Positions 20,291-28,978 are shown, counted from the first letter of the stretch. The stretch is 64,000 nt of DNA from Effrenium voratum (GCA_963377175.1 CAUJNA010003782.1:62001-126000), one strand, 5' to 3'. Numbers and translations: made by a program. The notes: generated by a model from the letters alone, not told the origin.

Positions 20291-20969
20291 GACCGCAAGG
20301 ATCTTCTAACCAGATGTTTAGCAGAAGTCGGGTGGGCTTCCCTTCCAAAAATCCGCGAAAGCACTTGTTTATCATGGCCATCAGCATTGGGAAGGCATGA
20401 GCTGCGTAGTTTGGGTGCCCCGGGAATGCGCCAGCACGTCAAAACAAAAGGCGGCTTTTGCGGCCTTGCTCTGTAGGCATCCAAAGGGGCACGAGTTTTC
20501 AGGTAGACCTTCCACCCCCCCTTGTGATTCCAAGTTGTGCTTGCCTTTGAGGCCCTGGGTTTGACTGACCTTGAACACCGCGAGCAGCTTGCCCAGCTTT
20601 AGGGTGTTGGATCCACATTCAGGGGGCACTTGCTTGCAGGACTTCTTCGGAGCTGTCCTTCGTACATGGTCGTTCAGCCATGGTTGCCATCGCTTGCTTG
20701 CTTGTGAGCCTGGCGGCTAGTTGGCATCACCTTCCCCCTGCTCTGCTTTGCCAATTGCTCCATGCGGGCAAGTAGCATTCGATCAAGCCTACCAGATTCG
20801 CGAGTTTTGAAGGCCCGTGCCACGTGCCACTGTCGTGGAGTTTCAAGGGAAAGGTTCACCATGTTTCACCATTTGAACGAGTGGTTTACACAATGTTTCA
20901 GTTTAGGAGGGCCACAATGCCAAAAACTCACCTGCCGTTCCTTGCGCAAACCGTTTGGGTCAAATCCAG
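20291..20969 (+). other. Intron or intergenic DNA
   Basis: No exon with convincing borders seen. Confidence 0.4.
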
Positions 20970-21088
20970 GCCGTGGATCTCTTCAAGACGGGGCAGCAGC
21001 AAGCAGCGCTGGATCTTGCGGTGGACTTCTGCAACAACACGGACCCAACTGCGGGTCACGGCGAGGGCGACTTGCAAGCGGCGCACGC
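20970..21088 (+). CDS. TPR-like exon (kinesin-light-chain-type repeats)
   Basis: Reads AVDLFKTGQQQAALDLAVD, FCNNTDPTAGHGEGDLQA, AHA. Acceptor caaatccag (20961-20969). Ends before GTGTTG (phase 2) or at a GC donor at 21087 (phase 0). The A.DLF..GQ...AL.LA pattern and the following exons (LG..HP; A..LLEEA.AL) match tetratricopeptide repeats of the kinesin-light-chain/NB-ARC type. The partner is unknown. Confidence 0.6.
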
Positions 21089-21257
21089 GTGTTGTGCTTT
21101 GTGTTGTCGTTTTTGTTTTTACCTGCTTGTTGGCTTGGTTGGGCCTGCAGTGGGGTCTGTCGGCTTCCGGTGGTTTGAAGCAGGTCGATTGTAGATTGGA
21201 TGATTTCCAACATTTCGATGGTGGGCACTTCCCTGCAACTGGTCACCACATTTGCAG

Positions 21258-21333
21258 GAGATGCTCCTGGGCAGGACGCACCCTGTCTACGTGAACGCCC
21301 TAGACGCTCGGCGCGAAAAACGTCAACATGAAA
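21258..21333 (+). CDS. TPR-like exon, second in window
   Basis: Reads EMLLGRTHPVYVNALDARR then EKRQHE. The LLG..HP.YV.AL motif is the hallmark inner part of kinesin-light-chain TPRs. Acceptor tttgcag (21251-21257); donor GTTGAT at 21334. Confidence 0.6.
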
Positions 21334-21619
21334 GTTGATCAAAAGCTGCGGACTACATGGGGTGACCATTCAGGGGAAACCACCAAGAATGACCACTTTC
21401 ACCCATTTAGTGGGGAAAATCACCCATGGGCCAGGAAAGTATGATCGATTTTCACGTGACTAATGTTGAATCGAACTCGTAGGTGCTCTCTCTCACACAC
21501 ACTTTGCACCTACTGCAGACCGAGGCCAGCCAGTGCGGGCTCAGGGTTCCCAAGGGGAAGGGCACAGCTGCAATCCAAGTCGATTGAGAACTTCGAGCAT
21601 GTAGCTTGATGGCGATGTG

Positions 21620-21708
21620 GTAGCGGATCTTTGGACTTTGGCTTTTTGGTTGAAACAGCTGGGATTGGCGACCCACAAAACTTTGTGCAGGGGGTTACAA
21701 GTAACCAA
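21620..21708. mobile_element. Repeat family C, copy 4
   Basis: Starts gtagcggatctttgg and contains 'tggttgaaacagctggg' and 'gacccacaaaactttgtg'; ends taaccaag. GT start and AG end. Confidence 0.65.
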
Positions 21709-22051
21709 GCTACTTGAATTAAGGCTGCTGTGAATGGATCAGAAGCAATACCAAGGCCCTGTCAGGATGTCATTTAACTATATTCGAGTCTTCTTTTGGA
21801 CGTGGGTTTTCCATTGCAGAGGGGCGGGCTTATTGGACATGTTGGGTGAGCGACCTTTCGCCCTTCATAGGTCATAGGTTGTCCCGCAAAGGGCATCCAG
21901 GAGAATTGTCACGCGTTGTGCTGCATTGATTCCCCTGGTGGTGTTGTTTTGACAAACTGCTTGTCTTCATAGTTGTGGCATGGCATGCCAAATGTATGTC
22001 CGCTGGCAACGGGGAGTCCCAACCACACAGGCGCGCCCAACTATAAGATTC
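21709..22051 (+). other. Intron, no feature recognised
   Basis: Between C copy 4 and G copy 3; nothing supportable. Confidence 0.4.
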
Positions 22052-22150
22052 CATGTTGACCCCAGGTCTCTAATATGGGGGGCGTCCCTGGTTCTGGGGA
22101 TGCAGACCACTTTTGGAGGGGAGCAGCCCCATATGCAGGGGTTACTTGCT
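22052..22150. mobile_element. Repeat family G, copy 3
   Basis: Marks 'atgttgaccccaggtctc', 'tggggatgcagaccac', 'ttttggaggggagcagcccc'. Confidence 0.55.
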
Positions 22151-22582
22151 GATGCTCAGTAGGAAATGACCTTCCGGGTGTTGGGAATGAACCGGATGCG
22201 GATTCCCTCAAAGGAAGCCAACCATGCCTATCGAACCAGCGACCCCACCAACCCATGCCTTCTGGTTTCCTTTCAGGGCATCCCCACACGGTTTATTTTT
22301 ATCTTTCTGGAACTGTCATTCCCTACCGCACCGGCAAGAACATTTACTAGCTTTCCGCCACTCCAGACTTTGTGCCACCGAAAGTTCCTTGGAATCCCCA
22401 AAAATTTTGACGCCGCACCACTCGCCAAGCGCTTTTGACGGCCCAAATCCTTCGAACCTATCGCACCCCAGGATTCAGCCTCCGGGGCCATTTTTTCCAC
22501 CCATCCCACTGCAGGGTTTGACCCCCTGGGCCATTCCCAACCCCTCGCAGCCGCCGAAGAAAAACAAAAAAAACCGCCGCAG

Positions 22583-22705
22583 CCGCCAAGCCTTCGTGCG
22601 AGCGGCTCCGGCTCCGAGGCCACGGTGGCGGCGCTGGCGGAGCAGATGGGCTGCGGCAGAGAGGCCCAGCAGCTCCTCGAGGAGGCGGAGGCCCTCCACG
22701 AGGCG
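22583..22705 (+). CDS. TPR-like exon, third in window
   Basis: Reads PPSLRASGSGSEATVAALA, EQMGCGREAQQLLEEAEAL, HEA. The second half (LAEQMG..REAQ.LLEEA.ALHE) is a textbook kinesin-light-chain-type TPR helix pair. The end may be a GC donor (22706) or GT (22708). A T- and G-rich stretch of about 36 nt separates it from the next open exon. Confidence 0.65.
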
Positions 22706-22741
22706 GCGTGATTTGTTTTTTTTTTTGGGGGGGGAGGAGAG

Positions 22742-22901
22742 CGGAAGTGGGTTTTGCTGGAGCCTGCCTTCCTTCCCCCCACTGCTTGGGTGGATGAAAA
22801 AGGGAACCAAAATCAGAAAGGAAGCTGGCGGGGGGGCTCAGAAGACTTTGCTTTTGGAGAACTGGAGAACCCTCCAGTCCAGTTTCGTGATTGGAAAGAA
22901 G
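22742..22901 (+). CDS. Exon following the TPR exon, strong donor
   Basis: Reads RKWVLLEPAFLPPTAWVDE, KGNQNQKGSWRGGSEDFA, FGELENPPVQFRDWKE. It ends in phase 1 before GTAAGT (22902), the best donor in the region. If it follows the 22583 exon, the intron between is only 36 nt and has a T12-G8 tract. Function unknown. Confidence 0.5.
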
Positions 22902-22978
22902 GTAAGTAGCCCATGGCGTTTGATTTACCCACAGGGACTTGTTGAACAAATGGGTGTTTCTCAGAATCGAATCGTGAA

Positions 22979-23359
22979 ATGGTAGGCTTCCTTTTGGTTT
23001 CCCGGACGGATCAACAGTGGCATCCGGTTTCCATTTTGCGTGGGATGCCTTTGCCAGGCTCGCTGGGCTGGGGGTATGCTTTCCGGGATTTCTTCATGAG
23101 ATGGCGTCACCAATTGTGGGGACATTGGTTACAACAGAAAGAGAAGAAAGAAACGACAAATATAGATACAAGTAACAACACAACAATTGAAGTACAAAAA
23201 ATGCAGGGTGTAACCTTTGCAGATGTCCCATTCCAAAATGTGCAAAAGTACAAGTTTTGCAAATGTGTGCAAGCTGAAGGCTGCACTGTTTTTCATTGGA
23301 AGCTTTGGTCCACACTTTGCAAGCATTTTCTACATTTCTCTGTGCTTTTTTTACAATGA
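22979..23359 (+). CDS. ORF of 126 codons, unknown
   Basis: Runs MVGFLLVSRTDQQWHPVSI ... GVTFADVPFQNVQKYKFCK, CVQAEGCTVFHWKLWSTL, CKHFLHFSVLFLQ. AT content is higher than the neighbouring exons. A minus-strand frame of 133 codons overlaps. No splice evidence. Confidence 0.25.
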   Translation: MVGFLLVSRTDQQWHPVSILRGMPLPGSLGWGYAFRDFFMRWRHQLWGHWLQQKEKKETTNIDTSNNTTIEVQKMQGVTFADVPFQNVQKYKFCKCVQAEGCTVFHWKLWSTLCKHFLHFSVLFLQ

Positions 23360-23429
23360 TAGTGCTTTGAAACTGTTTTCTGTTTTGGGCGTGACACGCC
23401 ACGACGAATAAAAAAACCCTGGCCTTTTC

Positions 23430-23609
23430 ATGGTCCTTTGCCAAAAGGACAAGGAGTGCGTCTGTGAGATTTGTCCAAGCACGAGCATTGCTCAAAATCT
23501 GGCCTTGGTCAGCATGCTGGAAAGAAGCTCACGTTTTGGAGGAGCAGAACTCGATTCACAGGCCAACTTAGCTGGGAGTGGTCAGGCCACTGCTGGACAG
23601 GATGTGTAG
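23430..23609 (+). CDS. Short ORF (59 codons), CxxC-containing, unknown
   Basis: ATG-started frame MVLCQKDKECVCEICPSTS, IAQNLALVSMLERSSRFGG, AELDSQANLAGSGQATAG, QDV, stop. Strong coding character and a C.C..C cluster. The next + frame (23611-23805) continues with similarly convincing sequence, suggesting an intron or a frameshift between them. Confidence 0.45.
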   Translation: MVLCQKDKECVCEICPSTSIAQNLALVSMLERSSRFGGAELDSQANLAGSGQATAGQDV

Positions 23610-23610
23610 T

Positions 23611-23805
23611 GTCAGGATTTCTTCCAAAAAGGAGGCAGTAGCATTACAGGCAGCACCGCAGATGTTGAACATATTGGAACAGAAAAACAAACACATTGAG
23701 ACACTGCATCAATTTTCTCCCATGGTCCGTGCGTGCAGTGTGATGTTCACAACATCTTGTTTGAAGATTCAGCAGTCTGAAGTTAGTCCCGTCCATGATG
23801 CCTAG
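23611..23805 (+). CDS. ORF continuing after the 23430 ORF in another frame
   Basis: Reads VRISSKKEAVALQAAPQML, NILEQKNKHIETLHQFSP, MVRACSVMFTTSCLKIQQ, SEVSPVHDA, stop. Good composition. May be the next exon (acceptor tgtcag, 23615) or the out-of-frame half of a broken intronless gene. Confidence 0.4.
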   Translation, partial: VRISSKKEAVALQAAPQMLNILEQKNKHIETLHQFSPMVRACSVMFTTSCLKIQQSEVSPVHDA

Positions 23806-23922
23806 AGAGAGTTTCGGGAAGGGAGCAATGGGTGGAGCCAGGGTGGTCACATTCTCCATTCATGTTTGTCTGTTTGTGAGGTGCCCTTTCTGGGTCTGGT
23901 TTAAAGGAAACCAAAGGGAAAC

Positions 23923-24064
23923 CCACCATTCTAGGGTTGATTCCCCATTCTTTTCAACCATCGTTCTTTTCAATCACCGGATCCGTTTTCCCTGGGTTTC
24001 CGGAGGTTTTCTAGAAGGATTCGGATCCCTGGAAAGAATGGAAATGGAAGGCACCCCTAGAACC
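23923..24064. mobile_element. Repeat family F, copy 2 (inverted)
   Basis: Left 'attctagggttgattcccc', right 'ggcacccctagaac'; inner 'ttttcaaccatcgttcttt' and 'ggttttctagaaggat'. Reverse orientation of copies 1 and 3. Confidence 0.7.
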
Positions 24065-24141
24065 ATGTTGGCGCCTCGATCCATGTTGAGACTCTCCGAT
24101 GCTCACAACGGAATTCTCTCAAGTCCTCCATGTCGAGCCAG

Positions 24142-24193
24142 CTCTCGCTTAAGCATCAGGAGTTTGGTCTGCTTGTTCAAGGACAGCCCAAGG
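24142..24193 (+). CDS. Candidate exon, unknown
   Basis: Reads LSLKHQEFGLLVQGQPK after tcgagccag. It runs into a T15-G13 tract. Moderate support. Confidence 0.35.
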
Positions 24194-24326
24194 GAAGACA
24201 ACTTCCTTTCTTCTTTTTCCTTTTTTTTTTTTGGGGGGGGGGGGGAGGCAAGGGGTTTCTGAATGTTGAGGACTCATTTCTCGTGGGGCCTGGAAACGAG
24301 AAGTTGGGCTCACCCATCCGGTCCAG

Positions 24327-24448
24327 GAGCAAGAGGCCGCGAGCGAAGCGACTTGGCAAGCTCGGCGGTCTTGTAGCACCACTACCGTTTTGGAGCTCGA
24401 TGACACGATCCCTAGCACCAAGGGGTTCCAGATTTACACAAGCCTCAA
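24327..24448 (+). CDS. Internal exon with strong donor, unknown protein
   Basis: Reads EQEAASEATWQARRSCSTT, TVLELDDTIPSTKGFQIY, TSL. Acceptor cggtccag (24319-24326); donor GTAAGT at 24449, phase 2. One of the best-bordered exons here. No family recognised. Confidence 0.6.
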
Positions 24449-24550
24449 GTAAGTGAAGGGGTCACTGGAGTACTTTGTGATCAATCTGTGATTGCAGCGC
24501 AAAGACATACGACCCAACAGCATCCCTCTGTTTCATGGCGGGGTGTGCAG

Positions 24551-24609
24551 GTTCAGAGTTTCGGACACTTCATGATGTGGAAAGGCAAGAGCATCAACCA
24601 CAACTAGGT
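24551..24609 (+). CDS. Exon abutting repeat A copy 3, frame uncertain
   Basis: After ggtgtgcag (24550) two frames are open to the A element: VQSFGHFMMWKGKSINHN, and SEFRTLHDVERQEHQPQL. The A element begins at its last bases. Confidence 0.35.
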
Positions 24610-24705
24610 CCCCCAGTAGTGCCCTTTTACCCTTTTTTTTTGGCACTAAGATAGACTGCAGAAAAAAGGGTTCCCTTATTCTAACCCCTTTACTGGAGGA
24701 CCTAG
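24606..24705. mobile_element. Repeat family A, copy 3, flanked by coding-like frames on both sides
   Basis: Starts ctaggtcccccagtag and ends tactggaggacctag. The frame that begins right after its terminal ctag (24706) is open for 48 codons. Confidence 0.8.
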
Positions 24706-24848
24706 ACAAGGTACAGCACCGGAGATTCTCTGCTTCCGACTTGCGCTGCCTGGGATTCTGGCGCTGATTCAGTTGCAGCTGAGGTCGAAGATGTCGCGGA
24801 GGATTGGGGGGGAAGCATGTCGAGCCTTGCCTTCAAGTCCGTCGCGGG
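24706..24848 (+). CDS. Exon directly after repeat A copy 3
   Basis: Reads TRYSTGDSLLPTCAAWDSG, ADSVAAEVEDVAEDWGGS, MSSLAFKSVA. Acidic and coding-like. The in-frame stop immediately upstream is the TAG of the element's ctag, so the AG of the element end can serve as acceptor. Ends before GTGATT. Confidence 0.5.
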
Positions 24849-24874
24849 GTGATTTCCCTTTGACTTGACTGCTA

Positions 24875-24960
24875 TTGGGTTGGATCTTCAGACTTGAACT
24901 TTTTGGGGAATGAATGTGTTTTCCACTAAGCCCCCCAAGTTGAGGCCGAGTTTGAAGGGG
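24875..24960. mobile_element. Degenerate repeat family C copy
   Basis: Keeps 'ttggatcttcagacttg', 'aactttttggggaatgaa' and 'ccccccaagttgag'. Confidence 0.45.
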
Positions 24961-25048
24961 ATGAAGCTTTGAAGTCTTCTGGCTGGCAGCTTGTGGCTTA
25001 CAGTGGAATATAGTAGAGGGCTCTGCCGGAATGGCAACTTCATACTGT

Positions 25049-25162
25049 GGATGGACCAAATCCTGCACCACCTAATGAACCCTGGAATGATGGTTTTCCT
25101 GTAGATTCCAATAAACAATGGCTTCCCATGGTTTCCAAGTGGTGCAGGATTTTGTCCATCAA
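25049..25162. mobile_element. Hairpin element with 22-bp arms
   Basis: gatggaccaaatcctgcac (25049) and its reverse complement gtgcaggattttgtccatc (25141) flank about 65 bp. One mismatch in the arms. Only copy noticed in the window. A short frame NFILWMDQILHHLMNPGM crosses the left arm and is probably not coding. Confidence 0.75.
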
Positions 25163-25384
25163 AGTATCATTCACCACACCTTGTGTATGACGTTCCTCGT
25201 TCCTTTGCGTATGCATCACTCTTGCCTGTCATCTGAGGAGTGAGTCCAGCAGAGGCGCGCAAGCTTGTGGTACCTGCGCAGTAGATTCACCACGAGAGGG
25301 AGGTTTCCCCCTGTTGCTGCGGGGGTGGTGTCATGCAAGGGTCAGATCCCGTTTGGCATGTGTTTGCATTCTTTCAGTGGTCAG

Positions 25385-25448
25385 GGGCAGAACAGTCACA
25401 TTTGACCCTACCTCAAGCTTTGTCGGCTGTGACCCTGCCAACGCCAGG
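25385..25448 (+). CDS. Candidate exon, frame uncertain
   Basis: GRTVTFDPTSSFVGCDPANA before GTAGGG, or the overlapping AEQSHLTLPQALSAVTLP. Acceptor tggtcag (25384). Confidence 0.3.
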
Positions 25449-25648
25449 GTAGGGCATTGCCCTGGGTTGGTGGTTAGGGCTGTTTGGGGTGAAATGTGAC
25501 GCGTGAATTTTTCCGTGGCACGCTAAAAGGGGTAGGGTCGTATTCCCGCGGCCGCAGAAGTAGAGTCAAATGCAACTGTTGGGTAGGATCGTCTGCGACT
25601 GTCGCACCGTGGTGAGGCGCGGGTGGGCGAGATTTCTTTTGCACGCAG

Positions 25649-25720
25649 GTGAGTCGGACGACGAGTCTGGCGACAGCACAGAGGCTGGCAAATGCTGTGC
25701 CGGTGCGGCTACTTTTGGAG
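25649..25720 (+). CDS. Candidate exon, frame uncertain
   Basis: Good acceptor ttttgcacgcag (to 25648). Two frames are coding-like: ESDDESGDSTEAGKCCAG, or VSRTTSLATAQRLANAVP followed by VRLLLEA. Confidence 0.4.
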
Positions 25721-25848
25721 GCTTGAAGTTCTTTTTTGTTTGCCCATATCATTGAACCTTGCAGGGTCGTGTGCCTTTCATTTTAAAGCGTTGGCACTTT
25801 GTCGACCCAGGAGCAAAGAGCAAGGCTCCAGCTTGATTGCTATTGCTT

Positions 25849-26058
25849 TGTTGCATTTTGCTTGGCTGTTAGGACTTTAACTTTTCGCTAACTCATGGGT
25901 TTTCCATTAAACCACTAAAAGTTAAACTTTTAGCAGGGGTGCAGAAAGCAACCGAGATTGGGTTGGATCTTCAGACTTCATTTTTTTAGAAAATCAAGGG
26001 TATCCATTGGGCCCACACAAAGTTATTCACGTTTTGCAGCGGGGTCAAGAGCACCAAG
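25849..26058. mobile_element. Repeat B copy 4 followed directly by C copy 5
   Basis: 25849-25956 is B ('tgcttggctgttagg', 'aaaccactaaaagttaaac', end agaaagcaaccgag). 25957-26058 is C ('ttggatcttcagacttc', 'tccattgggcccacac', 'ttcacgttttgcagcgggg', end gcaccaag). Confidence 0.7.
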
Positions 26059-26085
26059 CTAGGTTACTCAAAGCAAGCCTTTCAG

Positions 26086-26168
26086 AGGCGGAGGCGGAGG
26101 GCATTGAGGAGCTCACCTGGGAAGTGAAGGAACTGCTGAAAGATGGCCACCCCGCGCCCAGCCTGCAA
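26086..26168 (+). CDS. Internal exon, helical acidic, unknown
   Basis: Reads AEAEGIEELTWEVKELLKD then GHPAPSLQ. Acceptor cctttcag (26078-26085); ends at a GC donor (26169) or runs on to a stop at 26190. Alternating Glu/Lys/Leu suggests a coiled coil. Confidence 0.55.
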
Positions 26169-26665
26169 GCTGATCAGAGCCGGTGGCCGTGAAACGAAGA
26201 ATTATGCCCGTGTTAGTTATGAGCCGGCCGAGCCAACGGTTGGTAACATGCTGGGGGAAGCCCGGTTGTGAATCCTTGTTTATGAACCTCTGGTTAGTTG
26301 CAGGTCGATGTGGTTGATTCTATGAGCGAGTGCGGTGTGAGTGTATGTATGGGGGCTGGCATGACTACGTGGGTACGTGCGTGAGCGCGTGGGCGCCTAC
26401 GTGGCGTGTGCGTGTTCCACTGCCAGCGCAGTGCGGCGCGGCGCGGTGCGGCCCGGTGCGTGAGCGCGTGAGAGCGTCAGCGTTTGAGCGCCAGAGTTCG
26501 TGAGCGAGCGAGCGAATGTGAGCGAATGTGGGTGAGTGCGGGTGGGTGGATGACACTTTCTCGTGTTTCTACCCATCGAGAAATGTCATCTAAACTTTTT
26601 GGGAAGCCCTTTTTCGTGGTAAATATACATGCAGTTTGTTGGCCTTTTTTGGGCCATGCGCTCAG

Positions 26666-26824
26666 CCAGTGAGGTCATGTCTCAGTCCTCAAGCTGGAAG
26701 CCCTTGGCATCAAAACCAGCTGAGGAGCTGGCTGCCAAGCTGCTGGCGGAAGCGGAGCTCGGCCTGCTCAGCGGCTCGGCGCGGCGAGAGATGGCTGCCT
26801 CAGATGCCATCCGGTTCCTGGGGG
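26666..26824 (+). CDS. Internal exon, Ala/Glu-rich helix
   Basis: Reads SEVMSQSSSWKPLASKPAE, ELAAKLLAEAELGLLSGS, ARREMAASDAIRFLG. Acceptor gcgctcag (26658-26665); GT donor at 26825, phase 1, or an earlier GT at 26813. Confidence 0.6.
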
Positions 26825-27229
26825 GTTTTGAGTGGTTAGTTGGCCCAGCGGATTCTGGTTCTTAGTTGGTCTAGTTGATTGTAGTGGATTGTCGTTGGTC
26901 TAGTTGATCCGTTTTGGTTGGTTTTGGGTGGTTCTTGGTTGGTCTCGTGGTTGGGTTTCCGGATTGCCCCTCTCAAAGTGAAACTAGGGATGTGAGAAAG
27001 GTTCCCAGGCATCAGTTGTTCTTAGTTGGTCTGGTGTTTAAGAGCCCATTCATTTCTAACCCAGTTTTTAGTTGGACAGCCCATTCTTTGTGTTTAGTTG
27101 TTCTTGGTTGTTCCGGATTTGACCCACTAAAAGTTGGACAGCCTGTTCATTTCAATTCGGCGTGAAGGTGTCCTGGCCTCCGATTCGAGATTCGCATGTC
27201 TATGGGGCCCGAGGTGAGAGGGGCAGCAG
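26825..27229 (+). other. Intron rich in 'ttggttggtct' repeats
   Basis: T/G-rich stretch with recurring ttagttggtctagttg and ttcttggttggt motifs, and a B-like fragment 'gacccactaaaagttgg' (27120). No exon seen. Confidence 0.6.
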
Positions 27230-27332
27230 CACCATGCAGGCCCTCAAGAAGGCGGCGCTGCACACTCTCTGGGCTGCAGCCTCTTGGAGACGACTTCGTT
27301 TAAGAGGCGAGCCACCAGCCGGCTCTGGCTGA
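27230..27332 (+). CDS. Candidate exon, basic helix
   Basis: Reads TMQALKKAALHTLWAAAS then WRRLRLRGEPPAGSG, stop. An alternative frame (AHSLGCSLLETTSFKRRA) is open. Confidence 0.4.
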
Positions 27333-27454
27333 GACATGGTTGTTGTTGGGAAACATGTTTTACATTTTGGCTTATGGTGGTTCAGGGGGAAATCCAACCA
27401 CTTAACTGCTAAAATTCAAAAATGTTGCTCCCCTTCCAACGTCAACCAAGGACA

Positions 27455-27560
27455 TGGGTGTGGCTCAAAATGAAAAGAGCTAGGGCAAACCGCAGGTTTA
27501 GAGTTTGGTTCCATTTGCCAGGGCAACCCATGTTGGTACACCTTTTTGACCCACAATATA
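27455..27560. mobile_element. Repeat family K, copy 1
   Basis: Marks 'gtgtggctcaaaatgaaaa', 'gggcaaaccgcaggttt', 'ccatttgccagggcaaccc'. Other copies at 39340 and 50660. An AT microsatellite follows (27556-27583). Confidence 0.7.
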
Positions 27561-27673
27561 CATATATATATATATATATATATTCATGCGCTCAGCACAT
27601 TTCAGCACCAGACGTTGCATCGTCATATTCTTTTATCCCACATGTGAATGAAGCCTTGGCTTTCCAATTCCAG

Positions 27674-27754
27674 CTGGCGGGGTGCGCTTGTATCCATGAG
27701 CACCCGCAGAGCTCTCATCTCTGAGGTTCTGGAAGACATCGGGGAGAAGGACAG
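27674..27754 (+). CDS. Internal exon, unknown protein
   Basis: Reads WRGALVSMSTRRALISEVL then EDIGEKD. Acceptor ccaattccag (to 27673); donor GTGGGG at 27755, phase 2. The same frame stays open to 28013, so the exon could be longer; a minus-strand frame overlaps. Confidence 0.55.
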
Positions 27755-28104
27755 GTGGGGGCCGGAGCTGCCAGGCGGTTTTTGGGTGTGTCCAGAGATG
27801 GCTGTGCCAGGGATGACTGTGCCTTTTTGGAAACCGACATACCCGACCAAAGTGGAGACCAACAAGAAACTGACCGCTTTGGGGCCGGGGAAGACAGACA
27901 CCCAGACCACCGAGATGTCTAGAGAGTGGCCGGAAATCTCCCATGCTCTTCATAGATTGCGATTTGGGGCAGGGGGTTGCCGCACGTGCCTTGCTAGTCA
28001 TGGCCACAAGATTTAGAGGTGAACACATGCCATGTTCCATGCGCTCGGCGGATTCTTAAGAAAGAATTGAGGTATTTGCATGGAGGCAGAAGGGGCTAGA
28101 AAAA

Positions 28105-28260
28105 GCGTGCTCCTCCTTCTACTTCCTTTTGTTCTTGTTCTTCTCGTTCTTCTTCTCTTCTTGTTTATTGCTTCTTATTGCTACTTCTTATTACTACTTC
28201 TTGTTCCTCTTCTTTGTCTAGTTGTTTCTACTCGTTTTCTTCTTGTCTTTCTGTTTGCTG
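28105..28260 (+). other. Long polypyrimidine tract (TTC/TTCTT-rich)
   Basis: About 150 nt of cttcttctt-type sequence directly upstream of a TPR-like exon, so it may act as an extended polypyrimidine tract. Confidence 0.7.
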
Positions 28261-28275
28261 AGTGCAAACTGCAAG

Positions 28276-28320
28276 GACAAGGCTGCCAAGCTCTACAATG
28301 AAGCGTTGTCTTGCCTCAAG
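28276..28320 (+). CDS. TPR-like exon
   Basis: Fifteen codons, DKAAKLYNEALSCLK, with the A..LYNEAL..L pattern of a TPR helix A/B. Acceptor ctgcaag (28275); donor GTGCCG (28321), phase 0. Confidence 0.5.
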
Positions 28321-28329
28321 GTGCCGCAG

Positions 28330-28364
28330 GACGCTTCACAGTTGCAACTGCCATGATTTCTTTG
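28330..28364 (+). CDS. Short exon upstream of introner B copy 5
   Basis: After gtgccgcag, two bases then RFTVATAMISL, ending in phase 0 at the GTGCAT of repeat B copy 5. The following exon (VLDFVHCTNQ...) has only one long open frame, which is phase 0. Confidence 0.45.
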
Positions 28365-28474
28365 GTGCATGTTGCTTGGATGTTAGGACTTTAACTTTTT
28401 GCCAACTCATGGCTTTTCCGTATTAAATCACTAAAATTTAGTCACTTTTAGCAGGGGAGCAGAAAGCAAACGAG
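28354..28474 (+). mobile_element. Repeat family B, copy 5: apparently a complete intron (28365-28474)
   Basis: Left end tttctttg|gtgcatgttgc as in copy 2; right end gaaagcaaacgag|gttttgg. 110 bp as an intron. Downstream sequence is open only in the frame fitted by this splice. Confidence 0.75.
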
Positions 28475-28978
28475 GTTTTGGATTTTGTTCACTGCACAAA
28501 TCAGCTTTGTGAGGACCTTGTCTTAAACAGGATCATGATTTGTTGGCAAAGGTATCAGTCTGTCGATGATCAGATCCCCTGGTTCAGAGGCAGCGTTTCC
28601 AGTGATAACTTCGCGCTGATTCGCTTGCCTTTGAAAGGACCACTGCTCAGAGTCATCGGCATCGGCGGCATCGGCGGCATCGACGCCGCGATCGCAGAGC
28701 GAGCCTTGCCAGCAGCCGTGGCACGTGGCTCGACGCCAATTGTTTTGCATGTACCCAGTGCCACCCTCCAACAATCATGGAAGTGGTTTTGGGGGCTTCC
28801 CCCCAAAAAAAAATGGCGAAAGCTTCCGCCTTCCAAGACTCTTCTGTCAGCTTCCATGCTTCTTGGAAGGGTAGCTGGCCGCAAGCTGGCGGTCTGTCAG
28901 CCTTTGCAGGTGAGTCAGTCCAGCAGTCCTTCAGCCGGCTCAAGGTGGGGGCGCCATGCTGGATGGCGTGATTGGTGA
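28475..28978 (+). CDS. Long exon or ORF (167 codons), unknown
   Basis: Reads VLDFVHCTNQLCEDLVLNR, IMICWQRYQSVDDQIPWFR, GSVSSDNFALIRLPLKGPL, LRVIGIGGIGGIDAAIAER, ALPAAVARGSTPIVLHVPS and continues to a stop at 28976. A GIGGIGGI glycine/isoleucine stretch comes from a 9-bp repeat (atcggcggc). The distal part past 28790 may be intron. Minus-strand frames overlap. No family recognised. Confidence 0.5.
   Translation, partial: VLDFVHCTNQLCEDLVLNRIMICWQRYQSVDDQIPWFRGSVSSDNFALIRLPLKGPLLRVIGIGGIGGIDAAIAERALPAAVARGSTPIVLHVPSATLQQSWKWFWGLPPKKKWRKLPPSKTLLSASMLLGRVAGRKLAVCQPLQVSQSSSPSAGSRWGRHAGWRDW

Noticed and set aside
24606..24705. Repeat A copy 3 as an exactly spliced intron
   Set aside because: No pair of open frames could be joined using CTAG|GT and CTAG| as borders; kept only as an element lying between coding-like frames.
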